Below, piece by piece: positions 11,281 to 20,149 of a DNA stretch of 64,000 nt. The stretch is from Rhodopseudomonas rhenobacensis (lineage in GTDB: Bacteria; Pseudomonadota; Alphaproteobacteria; Rhizobiales; Xanthobacteraceae), in NCBI RefSeq assembly GCF_014203125.1, contig NZ_JACHIH010000009.1, forward strand, positions 62,001-126,000. Direction: 5' to 3'. The notes under the pieces were generated by a model. That model saw only the letters and a list, made by a program, of their open reading frames with translations. It searched no databases and was not told the origin of the DNA. How positions within the stretch are numbered: position 1 is the first letter of the stretch; each line of letters starts with the position of its first letter. The position numbers and the translations under genes are program-made.

Positions 11281-12567
11281 CTACAACAACCCGGTCTCTT
11301 CTTCCTCGGCCTTCTCGATCAGATCTTCGGTCGCCACCGCGCCGTCGCGCGGCACCAGGAAGAACATCGCTGCCGCGCAGGCCAAGGACAGCACCACCAG
11401 CGCGATGTTGAGCGGCACCGGGGTTGCGAAATGGCCGCCGAGCCAGGCGCCGAATTGCGAGCACAGCGCGCCGAATCCCATCTGCAGGAAGCCCATCAGT
11501 CCCGACGCGGTGCCGGCGGCCTCCGGCTTGACGCTGATGGCGCCGGCCGCGGAATTCGACAGCACGAAGGCGGTGGCGAAGGTGATCAGCATGTGGGTGC
11601 CGAACAGCCAGCTCGGCTGCTGATTGTAGCCGAGCAGGCCCCAGACCAGATTGAGCGTGGCGCCGAGCAATTGCAGCGCGAGGCCGAACCAGATCAAGCG
11701 TTCCAGCGAGTGCCGCGGCGAAAACCGCACGCAGCCGAGATTGCCGATCAGATAGGCGAGGCCGGAGGTCGCGAACCAGGCGCCGTATTCGGCGGACGAG
11801 CGGTGCATCTGCATCACCACCACATAGGGCCCGCCGCCGGCGAAGGTGAAGATGATCGAGGACGCCAGCACCTGGCACAGCACATAGCCGACGAAGGCGC
11901 GGCTGCTGGTCAGGCTGCGGGCGTCCGACAAAAAGCTCGCGCCGGGCAGCCGATCGGCGGCGCGCCGCGTTTCCGGCAGCGCCACCGCGACCAGAATGGT
12001 GACCAGCACCGAGACCAGCGCGAGGACGTAGAAGATCGCGCGCCAGCCGAGGCTGATCTCCAGCACGCCGCCGAGCAGCGGGCTCAGCATCTGCGCGATC
12101 ATCATCACCGCGACCACCAGGCTGATCATGCTGCCGACGCGCTCGCGCGGGTAGAGGTCGCGGATGATGGCGCGGCCGATCACCATGCCGCAGGCGCCGC
12201 CCAGCGCCTGCAGGAAACGCGCGGCGATCAGTTGCGGCAGGGTCTCGGCGAAGATGCAGCCGACGCTCGCTACCATCATCAGCGCCAGCCCGCCGAGCAT
12301 CACCGGCCGGCGGCCGAGCTTGTCCGACAACGGGCCGAGTACGACCTGCGAAAACGCGATCCCGACCATGAACAGCGACACCGTCATCTGCGCGATCGAG
12401 ATGTCGCGGCCGAAGTCGCGCGCCAGCATCGGCAGCGCCGGCACCAGAATATACATCGCGACCGGCGCGGCGCCGGTCATCGCGACCAGCACCAGCAGCA
12501 TCGAGCGGGAGATCAGTTTGTCGGCGTGAGTTGCGGTCGGCGGCGTCTTGCCGGTCTGTCCGTGCAT
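11281..12567 (-). CDS. MFS drug-resistance transporter, Bcr/CflA type
   Basis: 428 residues with twelve predicted membrane segments, the pattern of the drug:proton antiporter-1 (DHA12) family. The loop 2-3 motif GPLSDKLGRRPVMLGG is a clear MFS motif A. The first segment reads VAMTGAAPVAMYILVPALPMLA, typical of Bcr/CflA proteins that export bicyclomycin, chloramphenicol and related compounds. The C-terminal tail is Glu-rich. The substrate cannot be told from sequence. It is 89 bases downstream of the aminopeptidase gene on the same strand and could share its transcript. Confidence 0.85.
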   Translation of the reverse strand: MHGQTGKTPPTATHADKLISRSMLLVLVAMTGAAPVAMYILVPALPMLARDFGRDISIAQMTVSLFMVGIAFSQVVLGPLSDKLGRRPVMLGGLALMMVASVGCIFAETLPQLIAARFLQALGGACGMVIGRAIIRDLYPRERVGSMISLVVAVMMIAQMLSPLLGGVLEISLGWRAIFYVLALVSVLVTILVAVALPETRRAADRLPGASFLSDARSLTSSRAFVGYVLCQVLASSIIFTFAGGGPYVVVMQMHRSSAEYGAWFATSGLAYLIGNLGCVRFSPRHSLERLIWFGLALQLLGATLNLVWGLLGYNQQPSWLFGTHMLITFATAFVLSNSAAGAISVKPEAAGTASGLMGFLQMGFGALCSQFGAWLGGHFATPVPLNIALVVLSLACAAAMFFLVPRDGAVATEDLIEKAEEEETGLL

Positions 12568-12656
12568 GAGGTGGCGTGCCAGTCCTAACCGAAATCTGCA
12601 ATGGTTGGACTGTACCGACGCCGCAGCCGTGCGAGCAGCGGCTTTTCGGAATACGG

Positions 12657-14510
12657 CTAGGCGATTTTCGGGACCGTGGGGCCGTGCGCCAGCGGCTCGG
12701 TGGCCTCATCGAGCCAGAGCTTGGTCGCTTCGTCGAGCAGCGGGCGCACCTCGCTGCGCACCCTTGCGTGATAGTCGTCGAGCCAGCCGATCTCGGCGTC
12801 GCTCAGCGAACCAAGATCGATCAGCCGGCGATCGATCGGCGCCAGCGTCAGCGTCTCGAAGCCGTTCATCGGCTTTTCGGCGCCGGCGATTGTTGTCTCC
12901 ACCACCAGTTCGAGATTCTCGATGCGGATGCCGAACGCGCCGGCCTTGTAGTAGCCGGGCTCGTTGGACAGGATCATGCCGCGCTTCAAGGGCGTGGTGC
13001 CGAGCTTGGAGATCCGCGCCGGGCCTTCATGCACCGACAGATAGCTGCCGACGCCGTGGCCGGTGCCGTGCTCGAAATCGATCCCGGCCTGCCAGAGAAA
13101 CTGCCGCGCCAGGGTGTCGAGCTGCGCGCCGGTGCTGCCGTCCGGGAAGACCGCGCGCGCGATCGCGATATGGCCGCGCAGCACCCGGGTGAAGCGGTCG
13201 CGCATTTCGGCGGTCGGCTCTCCAATGGCAATGGTGCGGGTGACGTCGGTGGTGCCGTCCTGATACTGCGCGCCGGAATCGATCAGCAACAGGTCGCCCG
13301 GCGCGATCCGGCGGTTCGACTTGCGGGTGACGCGATAATGCACGATGGCGCCGTTCGGCCCGGTGCCGGAAATGGTGGGGAAGGAGACGTCCTTCAGCGC
13401 GCCGGTGTCGCGGCGGAAGCTTTCCAGCGCTTCCACGGCGTCGATCTCGGTGAGCTTGCCGCTTGCCGCCTCGCGATCGATGAAGGCGAGAAATTTTGCC
13501 AGCGCCACCGCGTCGCGGCGATGCGCGGTCTTGCTGCCGGCGATCTCGGTTGGGTTCTTCACCGCCTTCAACAGCGTCACCGGATCGGCGCCGCGCAGCG
13601 GCTTGCCGCCGGCGGCGGTGATCAGCCGGGTCAGTGCATCGGCGGCGGTGGCAGTGTCGAGCGCGATCGCAGCCCCGGTCATCGCCAGCGCCTGCAGCGC
13701 CGGCGTCAGCGCTTCTGGCTCCTTCACATCGGCGCTGTGTTCGAGATGATCGCGCGCGCTGTTCGACAGCTTGCGATGATCGATGAACACGGTCGGCCGG
13801 CCGTCCTTCGGGACGAGCGCGTAGGACAGCGGCAGCGGCGTATGCGAGACGTCGGCGCCGCGGATGTTGAAGGTCCAGGCCACCGCGTGGGAATCCGACA
13901 GCACCAGCGCGTCGGCGCCGAGCGGGGTGAGTTCGGCGCGGATGCGCGCCAGCTTGTCGGCCTCGCTCTCGCCGGCAAATTGCAGTCCGTGCACCGCCAC
14001 GGCTCCCAGCGGCGGCGCCGGGCGCTCGGACCACACCGTATCGAGCGGATTGCTGTCGACCGCCACCAGCTCGGCGCCGGCCTTGGCGCAGGCCTGGGCA
14101 AGCCGCTCGGCTGCCGCGGAAGTGTGCAGCCACGGATCAAAACCGAGGCGGTCGCCGGGTTTCAGTTGCACGCCAAGCCAGTGTTTCGGCGGCGGCTCAA
14201 CCAAAGGCTGCACGCTCCAGGCCCGGCCATCGACCTGTTGGGCGGCTTGCAGCGTATAGCGGCCGTCGACAAATACCGCGGCTTGGTCGACCAGCACGAT
14301 CGCCAAACCCGCCGACCCGGTGAAGCCCGTCAGCCAGGCCAGCCGCTCCTCGGAGGGCGCGACATATTCGTTTTGTTGCTGATCGGCGCGGGGAATCACG
14401 AATCCGCTGAGCTTGCGCCGCAGCAATTCCTCGCGAAACGCCGCGAGCCGCGCGGAGAGCGCGACGCCGCTGTCAGGCTCTTCGAAGGTTTGAAACAGGG
14501 CTTCGAACAT
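12657..14510 (-). CDS. Xaa-Pro aminopeptidase (M24B, long form)
   Basis: 617 residues; a dinuclear metal peptidase that removes an N-terminal residue before proline. The length and three-domain layout match the long eukaryote-like aminopeptidase P rather than the 440-residue E. coli PepP. Two creatinase-like N-terminal domains precede the pita-bread domain. The latter carries all five metal ligands: LLLIDSGAQY (Asp), GTTDVTRT (Asp), GTGHGVGS (His), LSNEPGYY (Glu) and RIENLELV (Glu). No signal peptide is seen, so it is probably cytoplasmic. The substrate in vivo is unknown. Confidence 0.92.
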   Translation of the reverse strand: MFEALFQTFEEPDSGVALSARLAAFREELLRRKLSGFVIPRADQQQNEYVAPSEERLAWLTGFTGSAGLAIVLVDQAAVFVDGRYTLQAAQQVDGRAWSVQPLVEPPPKHWLGVQLKPGDRLGFDPWLHTSAAAERLAQACAKAGAELVAVDSNPLDTVWSERPAPPLGAVAVHGLQFAGESEADKLARIRAELTPLGADALVLSDSHAVAWTFNIRGADVSHTPLPLSYALVPKDGRPTVFIDHRKLSNSARDHLEHSADVKEPEALTPALQALAMTGAAIALDTATAADALTRLITAAGGKPLRGADPVTLLKAVKNPTEIAGSKTAHRRDAVALAKFLAFIDREAASGKLTEIDAVEALESFRRDTGALKDVSFPTISGTGPNGAIVHYRVTRKSNRRIAPGDLLLIDSGAQYQDGTTDVTRTIAIGEPTAEMRDRFTRVLRGHIAIARAVFPDGSTGAQLDTLARQFLWQAGIDFEHGTGHGVGSYLSVHEGPARISKLGTTPLKRGMILSNEPGYYKAGAFGIRIENLELVVETTIAGAEKPMNGFETLTLAPIDRRLIDLGSLSDAEIGWLDDYHARVRSEVRPLLDEATKLWLDEATEPLAHGPTVPKIA

Positions 14511-14700
14511 CGCTCACCATCCTCGCTCGACCGCCGTCACCGCAATCGTGATGCAAATTACCCTCGTAGTGGCACGAGTTGTGCATGAAATATAGTGCTT
14601 AAGACGCAAAAGCGAAATCGATTTGCCGTCAAGGCGCGGTCTCGCCGAGCAACTGGGGGAAATCCCAGGAGTGTTTCAACTCAACGATGAGGGGATACAC

Positions 14701-14874
14701 ATGCCTGCATTCACGTTTGAGAAAATATCGCCACCGGCGCGGGGCGGCGCCAGTCCCAAACCGGAAAAGAAAAAACACGGCATCATCATCCAGCTTCTGG
14801 ATCGTTTCGTCGACCGCCGGCGCTCCCATTCCGAGGACGACGAGGCGACGGGCGAGCAATCCCCGCCCAAGTAA
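14701..14874 (+). CDS. Small hypothetical protein, 57 residues
   Basis: I do not recognise a characterised family. The predicted product starts MPAFTFEKISPPARGG, has a KPEKKKHG patch, a short hydrophobic helix (IIIQLLDRFVDRR) and an acidic tail. I chose ATG 14701 because GAGGGG lies about 7 bases upstream; an in-frame start at 14623 lacks such a site. It has its own strand between two minus-strand genes, and its stop lies in a 12-bp tandem repeat. The helix and charges suggest a soluble peripheral protein; that is a guess. Confidence 0.55.
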   Translation: MPAFTFEKISPPARGGASPKPEKKKHGIIIQLLDRFVDRRRSHSEDDEATGEQSPPK

Positions 14875-14898
14875 AAGTCCAAGTAACAGCCCAAGTAA
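14867..14898 (+). repeat. 12-bp tandem repeat with three in-frame stops
   Basis: CCAAGTAA occurs at 14867, 14879 and 14891, exactly 12 bases apart. Each copy reads Lys-stop in the frame of the small gene ending at 14874. The pattern looks like a recent microduplication at the gene's 3' end. Confidence 0.8.
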
Positions 14899-14928
14899 CC
14901 ACGCCTGCCATCGCTATTTGCCGACTGC

Positions 14929-15819
14929 TCAAGCGCCGCGACGGAGCAGCACGCTGCTCCAGCCTTCGACGATGATCGGCTTGACCAGCACCAGGCCGCG
15001 GGCGCGGTACGCCGCGATCACGCCGCGAGTCTGATGCGGCAATAGGCCGGACAGGATAACGTCGGCGGAGCGCGCCAGATGCGCCGCCATCGGCGTCGCC
15101 AATTGCCGCAGCGGGTTGGCCAGGATGTTGGCCAGCACCAGATCGAACGGCGCGGCGGCGCCAAACTGCGCATCGGCAAAGCCCGCGGCGCAGATCCCGT
15201 CGAACAGATTGCCGACGCCGTTCAGCCGCGCATTGTCGCGCGCCACCCGCACCGAGACCGGATCGATGTCGCTGGCGGTGACGCGCTGCTGCAATGCCTT
15301 GGCGGCGGCGATCGCCAGCACGCCGGTGCCGGTGCCGAGGTCGAGCACGTTGCGCGGGGTGCGCCGCTTCAACACCTCGTCGAGCAGCAACAGGCAGCCC
15401 CGGGTGGTGCCGTGGTGGCCGGTGCCGAACGCCAGCGCCGCCTCGATCTCGATGCCGAGCTTGTTCGGAGCGATGTTGTCGCGGTCGTGCGCACCATGCA
15501 CCACGAAGCGGCCGGCCGGCACCGGATCGAGCCCCTCCAGGCTGGCGCGGACCCAATCCTTGGCCTCCACGGTGTCGAAGCTAAGCGCCGCGGCGACGTC
15601 ATCGCCGGCGGCCAGCGCCACCAGGCTGCGCACGGAGGCCTGCTCGGGCGGCTCGGCGAAGTTCAGCGCGAGCTCCCAGGCTCCGTCGCTGCGCTCGAAC
15701 GCGGTGACGGCGGCGGCGCCGTCGTCGAAGCATTCGGTCAACAGATCGACGACGCGGCGGGCAGTCGGTTCATCGCCGATCGCGGCGCTGGCGCGAAAGG
15801 TGGTCGGGGTCAGGGGCAT
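14929..15819 (-). CDS. prmA: Ribosomal protein L11 methyltransferase
   Basis: 296 residues; trimethylates ribosomal protein L11 with S-adenosylmethionine. An N-terminal L11-recognition domain (about 1-100) leads into a Rossmann-fold methyltransferase domain. Motif I is LDLGTGTGVLAIAA, motif II is ASDIDPVSV, and the PrmA motif is VLANILANPL. FGTGHHGTTRGCL matches the family segment GTGxHxTTxxCL. Length matches PrmA (about 290). The start ATG at 15819 leaves a 200-base upstream region that holds a DnaA-box-like array. Confidence 0.94.
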   Translation of the reverse strand: MPLTPTTFRASAAIGDEPTARRVVDLLTECFDDGAAAVTAFERSDGAWELALNFAEPPEQASVRSLVALAAGDDVAAALSFDTVEAKDWVRASLEGLDPVPAGRFVVHGAHDRDNIAPNKLGIEIEAALAFGTGHHGTTRGCLLLLDEVLKRRTPRNVLDLGTGTGVLAIAAAKALQQRVTASDIDPVSVRVARDNARLNGVGNLFDGICAAGFADAQFGAAAPFDLVLANILANPLRQLATPMAAHLARSADVILSGLLPHQTRGVIAAYRARGLVLVKPIIVEGWSSVLLRRGA

Positions 15820-15872
15820 GGCATCTCAACTCGGTCGGGGGCGGGGCTGCTTTGTCACAGTCTATCAGCAGC

Positions 15873-15937
15873 TTATCCAGAGGTTTTCATCACGTTACGC
15901 ACCGGCTTATACAGGACTTATGCACAGCTTATGCAGC
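15873..15937 (+). promoter_or_regulatory. DnaA-box-like array upstream of prmA
   Basis: Four TTATNCA words occur on the plus strand: TTATCCAGA 15873, TTATACAGG 15907, TTATGCACA 15918 and TTATGCAGC 15929. The third matches the DnaA consensus TTATNCACA exactly; the others miss one or two of the last bases. Spacings are 34, 11 and 11 bases, so all sites lie nearly on one face of the helix. No replication genes are near. Function is inferred only. Confidence 0.4.
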
Positions 15938-16019
15938 GGTTTTGCAGGGCTTTTCCAACATTCGCCCGAAGCTTCTGAGTTCCTTTTATTGCTGCCTTAC
16001 CAGTTGCTTGCCGCGGGCA

Positions 16020-17633
16020 TCAAAACCGATTTGTCATGAACAGCGCGCGATGGTCGCTCAAGATCGCCTTTGCCGCGTTGTGGCCCGGTGCGCCGGTGAC
16101 GCCGCCGCCGGGATGGGCGCCGGAGCCGCAGTGGTAGAGCCCCTTCACCGCGCCGCGGTAATTGGCGTAGCCGAGCATCGGCCGCGCCGAGAACAATTGA
16201 TTCAGCGACAGCGCGCCGTGGAAGATGTCGCCGCCGAGCAGGCCGAAGTCGCGCTCGAGGTCGAGCGGCGACAGCGCCTTTCGGCCGATCACGCTTTTGG
16301 CGAAGCCCGGGGCGTGGCGGTCGACGGTGGCGATCATCAGGTCGGCGACGGCGTCGCGGTGCTGGTCCCACGACGAGCCGTCGGGCAGGGACGGTGCGAC
16401 GTGCTGGCAGAACAGGCTGGCGACGTGCTGGCCGGCCGGCGCCAATGAGTCGTCGAGCGTTGAGGGGATCAGCATCTCCACCACCGGCTCGCGGCTCCAG
16501 CCGTGTTCGCGGGCGTCGTGCCAGGCGCGGTCCATATAGCCGAGGCTGGGCGCGATGATGATGCCGGCGCTGAGGTGGTCGCCTTCGCCCGGCAGCACGC
16601 TGAAGGAGGGCAGTTCGCTCAGCGCGACGTTGATCCGGAAGGTGCCGGAGCCGTTGCGCCAATGCGTCATGCGCTCGCGAAATCCGTCGGGCTGCGCGTT
16701 GGCAGGCAGCAGCTTGGTGTAGAGCAGCTTCGGGTTGACGTTGCTGGCGACATATTTCGCCCGCACGGCGCGGCCGTCGTCGAGCGTGACGCCGACCACG
16801 CGGTCGCGCTCGACCAGAATCTCGCGGACGCCCGCGGAGGTTTCGATCTCGGAGCCGGCGCCGCGCGCCGCCGCCGCCATCGCCTCGGAGATCGCGCCCA
16901 TGCCGCCCAGCGCGTGGCCCCAGATTCCCTTCTTGCCGTTCACCTCGCCGAAGGCGTGGTGCAGCATCACGTAAGCGGAGCCGGCGGCGTAGGGGCTGGC
17001 GTAATTGCCGACGATGGCGTCGAAGCCGAACAGCGCCTTGACCAGATCGCTCTCGAACCAGTCGTCCAGCATGTCGCCGGCGGAGCCGGTGAACAGGTCG
17101 AGCAGGGTGCGCTGCTGCGCAAGCGAAAGCCCGCGCAGAATATTGGCGGTGCCGAGCGCGTTGACCGCCTCGCGGATCGCGCCGAGGCCGAAGCCTTCGA
17201 CCAGATTCGGCGGCGCGCGCAGCACGAATTGCCGCAGCACGTCGGCGATCGCTTCGAGCTCGGCCATGAAGCGGTCGATCTTGCCGGCGTCGCTCTTGCT
17301 GAGCTTCTTCACCGAGCGTTGGGTGCGGCCCTCGCCGGTGAGCAGGTAGCGGCCGTGCGGCCCGGGCAAGAAGTTCTGCGCCCGGCGCTCGACGATGCGC
17401 AATCCATGATCGTGCAGCTTGAGGTCGGCGATGATCTTCGGATTGAGCAGGCTCACCGTGTAGGCGGCGACCGAATTGCGGAAGCCGGGGTGAAACTCCT
17501 GCGTGACCGCGGCGCCGCCGACCACGTTGCGGCGCTCGACCACCTTCACCCGCAACCCGCTCATCGCCAGGTAAGCCGCGCAGGTCAGGCCGTTGTGGCC
17601 GGCCCCGATGATCAATACGTCACAATCCGACAT
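16020..17633 (-). CDS. FAD-dependent oxidoreductase, phytoene desaturase/PYROXD2-like
   Basis: 537 residues. The N-terminus DVLIIGAGHNGLTCAAYLAMSG is a complete FAD-binding dinucleotide fold, followed by the VERRNVVGGAAVT segment typical of carotenoid-desaturase-like enzymes. Near the C-terminus, GLYHCGSGAHPGGGVTGAPGHNAA is the second flavin-contact motif of this family. No carotenoid genes are nearby, so a role in carotenoid synthesis is not supported by context. It is closer in style to the widespread PYROXD2-like proteins of unknown substrate. I chose ATG 17633 (MSDCDVLIIG); a start at 17678 would add 15 residues. Confidence 0.8.
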   Translation of the reverse strand: MSDCDVLIIGAGHNGLTCAAYLAMSGLRVKVVERRNVVGGAAVTQEFHPGFRNSVAAYTVSLLNPKIIADLKLHDHGLRIVERRAQNFLPGPHGRYLLTGEGRTQRSVKKLSKSDAGKIDRFMAELEAIADVLRQFVLRAPPNLVEGFGLGAIREAVNALGTANILRGLSLAQQRTLLDLFTGSAGDMLDDWFESDLVKALFGFDAIVGNYASPYAAGSAYVMLHHAFGEVNGKKGIWGHALGGMGAISEAMAAAARGAGSEIETSAGVREILVERDRVVGVTLDDGRAVRAKYVASNVNPKLLYTKLLPANAQPDGFRERMTHWRNGSGTFRINVALSELPSFSVLPGEGDHLSAGIIIAPSLGYMDRAWHDAREHGWSREPVVEMLIPSTLDDSLAPAGQHVASLFCQHVAPSLPDGSSWDQHRDAVADLMIATVDRHAPGFAKSVIGRKALSPLDLERDFGLLGGDIFHGALSLNQLFSARPMLGYANYRGAVKGLYHCGSGAHPGGGVTGAPGHNAAKAILSDHRALFMTNRF

Positions 17634-17829
17634 CTGGTTCACGACGGTTCGGTGAAATTCGGCGGCCTCGGCGGCCACGCCACGCGTGGGCCTTTATCGA
17701 AGAGTTGGGTGACGGGCACAAGCGCGCCGTGGTAGATCACCTGATCTCCGCTTGCTTCGCCTGCCTCGCTCGTCGCTGACGCGAGCCCGCCGTCCGCCCG
17801 GCGCCCAGCCGGATCACGTTGGAGTCCCC

Positions 17830-20109
17830 ATGACGTCGTCGACGCCCGCCGCCGCCTCGGAACCGATCCCCCGGTCCCGCAACGGTCTGATCCTGATTGT
17901 CTATACCGCGGCGATCTTCACCAGCGCGCTGCTGCTGTTTTCGGTGCAGCCGTTGTTCACCAAGATGGTGCTGCCGCGGCTCGGCGGTTCGCCGGCGGTG
18001 TGGTCGGTGGCGATGGTGTTCTTCCAGTCGCTGCTGCTCGGCGGCTACGCCTATGCGCACTACCTGATGCGGCTGCAGAGCCGGACCATCCCGGTGGTGG
18101 TGCATCTGTTGCTGCTGGTGGTGGCGTTTTACGGCCTGCCGCTGTCGATCGCGGGCGGCTGGGGCACGCCGCCGTCGAGTGGCTACCCGTTCTGGCTGCT
18201 CGGGCTGTTCGCGGTGTCGATCGGCCTGCCGTTCTTCGCGCTCGCCGCCAACAATCCGCTGCTGCAGGCCTGGTTCGTCCGCACCGGCCATCCCGACGGC
18301 CACGATCCGTATTTCCTCTACGCCTCGTCGAACATCGGCAGCTTCCTGGCGCTGTTGTGCTATCCGCTGCTGCTGGAGCCGATGCTGTCGCTGCGCACGC
18401 AGAACCTGGTGTGGACCGCCGGCTACGCGCTGTTGATCCTGCTGATCCTCGGCTGCGGCTGGCTGCTGCTGCAGTCGCCGGGCGTCACGCTGCGCGACGA
18501 GGCCGACGCCACCCCGGCGCCGCCGCCGACCTGGGCGGTGCGGGCGCGCTGGATCTTTCTCGCCGCGGTGCCGTCGGGGCTGTTGATCGCGGTCACCGCG
18601 CATATTTCCACTGACGTCGCCGCGGCGCCGTTGCTGTGGGTGCTGCCGTTGTCGCTGTATCTGTTGACCTGGGTGCTGGTGTTCCAGTCGCGGCCGCTGC
18701 TGCCGCACAAATGGATGCTGGCGCTGCAGCCGCTCGCCATCGCCGGGGTGCTGATCCTGTTGGCCTATGGCGGCGAGCAGAACCTGTTGCTGACGCTCGG
18801 CGGGCACCAGCTGTGCTTCTTCATCATCGCGATGGCCTGCCACGGCGAACTGGCGCGCACCCGCCCGGCCGCCAGCCATCTCACCGGGTTCTACGTCGCG
18901 CTGTCGTTCGGCGGCATGGTCGGCGGGCTGTTCGCCGGGCTGGTCGCGCCCTACACGTTTTCCTGGATCGCCGAATATCCGATCCTGCTGGCGCTGGCGG
19001 CGCTGTGCCGGCCGCCCGCGGCCGAGCCGTTGCCGCGCTGGACGCGCTGGTACTGGCCGGTCTTGGCGGTGGTCGCGGTGGCGCTGCTGGCGCCAAGCCT
19101 CAACGGCGGCACGCTGTTCGACTGGCTCGAGACCCACCGGGTGGTGGTGATCGGCGATGTGGCGTTGCTGGCCACTTTTGCCGCGCTGGTGCTGCGCGCC
19201 AATCGCTGGAAGGTGTTCGCCACCGTGGCGTTGGGGCTGGTGCTGCTGCGCGTCTACCCTTACGAGGACGGCCGGGTCGACACGGTGCGTAGCTTTTTCG
19301 GCGTGCACAAGATCGTGGTGACGCCGAACGGCCAGTACCACGTGCTGATGCACGGCACCACGATTCACGGCGCGCAGAAAGTGCTGAACGACGACGGCTC
19401 GCCGGTCACCGGGCGGCCGGAGCCGATTTCCTACTATCACCAGGACGGCGGCATCGGGCAGGGCATCAGCGCGATCCGCGCCCGCAAGGGTGCGCCGCTG
19501 CGGGTCGCGGTGATTGGGCTGGGCTCAGGTACCTTGACCTGTGCGGCTGCGCCCGGCGAAAGCTGGCGCTTCTTCGAGATCGACCAGTCGATGGTGGATA
19601 CCGCGCGCGACCCGAAATACTTCACGTTCGTCAAGACCTGCGCGCCGGATCTTGCGCCGGTGATGGGCGACGCCAGGCTGACCTTCGCGCAGGAGCCGGA
19701 CGGGCTCTACGACCTGATCATCGTCGACGCCTATTCGTCGGACGCGATCCCGATCCATCTCGCCACCCAGGAGGCGATGGCGATCTACAAGGCCAAGCTT
19801 TCGCCGCAGGGCGCGGTGCTGATGCACGTCTCCAACCGGCATCTCGAACTCGCCAGCGTGGTGGTCGGCATCGCCGACGCCAACGCGCTGAAGAGCTGGG
19901 TGTATTCGGAGGACTCCGGCCGCGACGCCGAATACATCTTCTCCACCTCGGTGGTGGTGTCGGCGCGGCAGGATGCCGACGTGGGCTCCATCGCGTCGTC
20001 GGACAAATGGGCGCTCACCGCGCCCGACAAGACCCAGCGGGTGTGGACCGACGACTATTCCAACGTTTTGGGCGCGGTGTGGCGACGTTTACGCGACGGC
20101 GAGCAGTGA
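17830..20109 (+). CDS. Fused MFS-type membrane domain and spermidine-synthase-like protein
   Basis: 759 residues. The first 470 or so form about ten hydrophobic membrane segments (for example LIVYTAAIFTSALLLFSVQPLF). The C-terminal part is a cytosolic Rossmann domain like spermidine synthase: VAVIGLGSGTLTCAA, FFEIDQSMVDTAR and LIIVDAYSSDAIPIHLAT. In this family the catalytic Asp lies in the last segment, here DAYSSD rather than the DxxDPxGP of true SpeE. Aminopropyl transfer is therefore uncertain. ATG 17830 has GGAG 9 bases upstream; the upstream in-frame start at 17752 has no such site. The product is unknown. Confidence 0.8.
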   Translation: MTSSTPAAASEPIPRSRNGLILIVYTAAIFTSALLLFSVQPLFTKMVLPRLGGSPAVWSVAMVFFQSLLLGGYAYAHYLMRLQSRTIPVVVHLLLLVVAFYGLPLSIAGGWGTPPSSGYPFWLLGLFAVSIGLPFFALAANNPLLQAWFVRTGHPDGHDPYFLYASSNIGSFLALLCYPLLLEPMLSLRTQNLVWTAGYALLILLILGCGWLLLQSPGVTLRDEADATPAPPPTWAVRARWIFLAAVPSGLLIAVTAHISTDVAAAPLLWVLPLSLYLLTWVLVFQSRPLLPHKWMLALQPLAIAGVLILLAYGGEQNLLLTLGGHQLCFFIIAMACHGELARTRPAASHLTGFYVALSFGGMVGGLFAGLVAPYTFSWIAEYPILLALAALCRPPAAEPLPRWTRWYWPVLAVVAVALLAPSLNGGTLFDWLETHRVVVIGDVALLATFAALVLRANRWKVFATVALGLVLLRVYPYEDGRVDTVRSFFGVHKIVVTPNGQYHVLMHGTTIHGAQKVLNDDGSPVTGRPEPISYYHQDGGIGQGISAIRARKGAPLRVAVIGLGSGTLTCAAAPGESWRFFEIDQSMVDTARDPKYFTFVKTCAPDLAPVMGDARLTFAQEPDGLYDLIIVDAYSSDAIPIHLATQEAMAIYKAKLSPQGAVLMHVSNRHLELASVVVGIADANALKSWVYSEDSGRDAEYIFSTSVVVSARQDADVGSIASSDKWALTAPDKTQRVWTDDYSNVLGAVWRRLRDGEQ

Positions 20110-20149
20110 CGGCGGCGGCGCCGCTGCTTGTTGGCGCGGTGTTGCCGGC

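Noticed and set aside
15873-15937. Chromosomal replication origin
   Set aside because: No dnaA, dnaN, hemE, parAB or AT-rich unwinding region nearby, and only one exact DnaA box.
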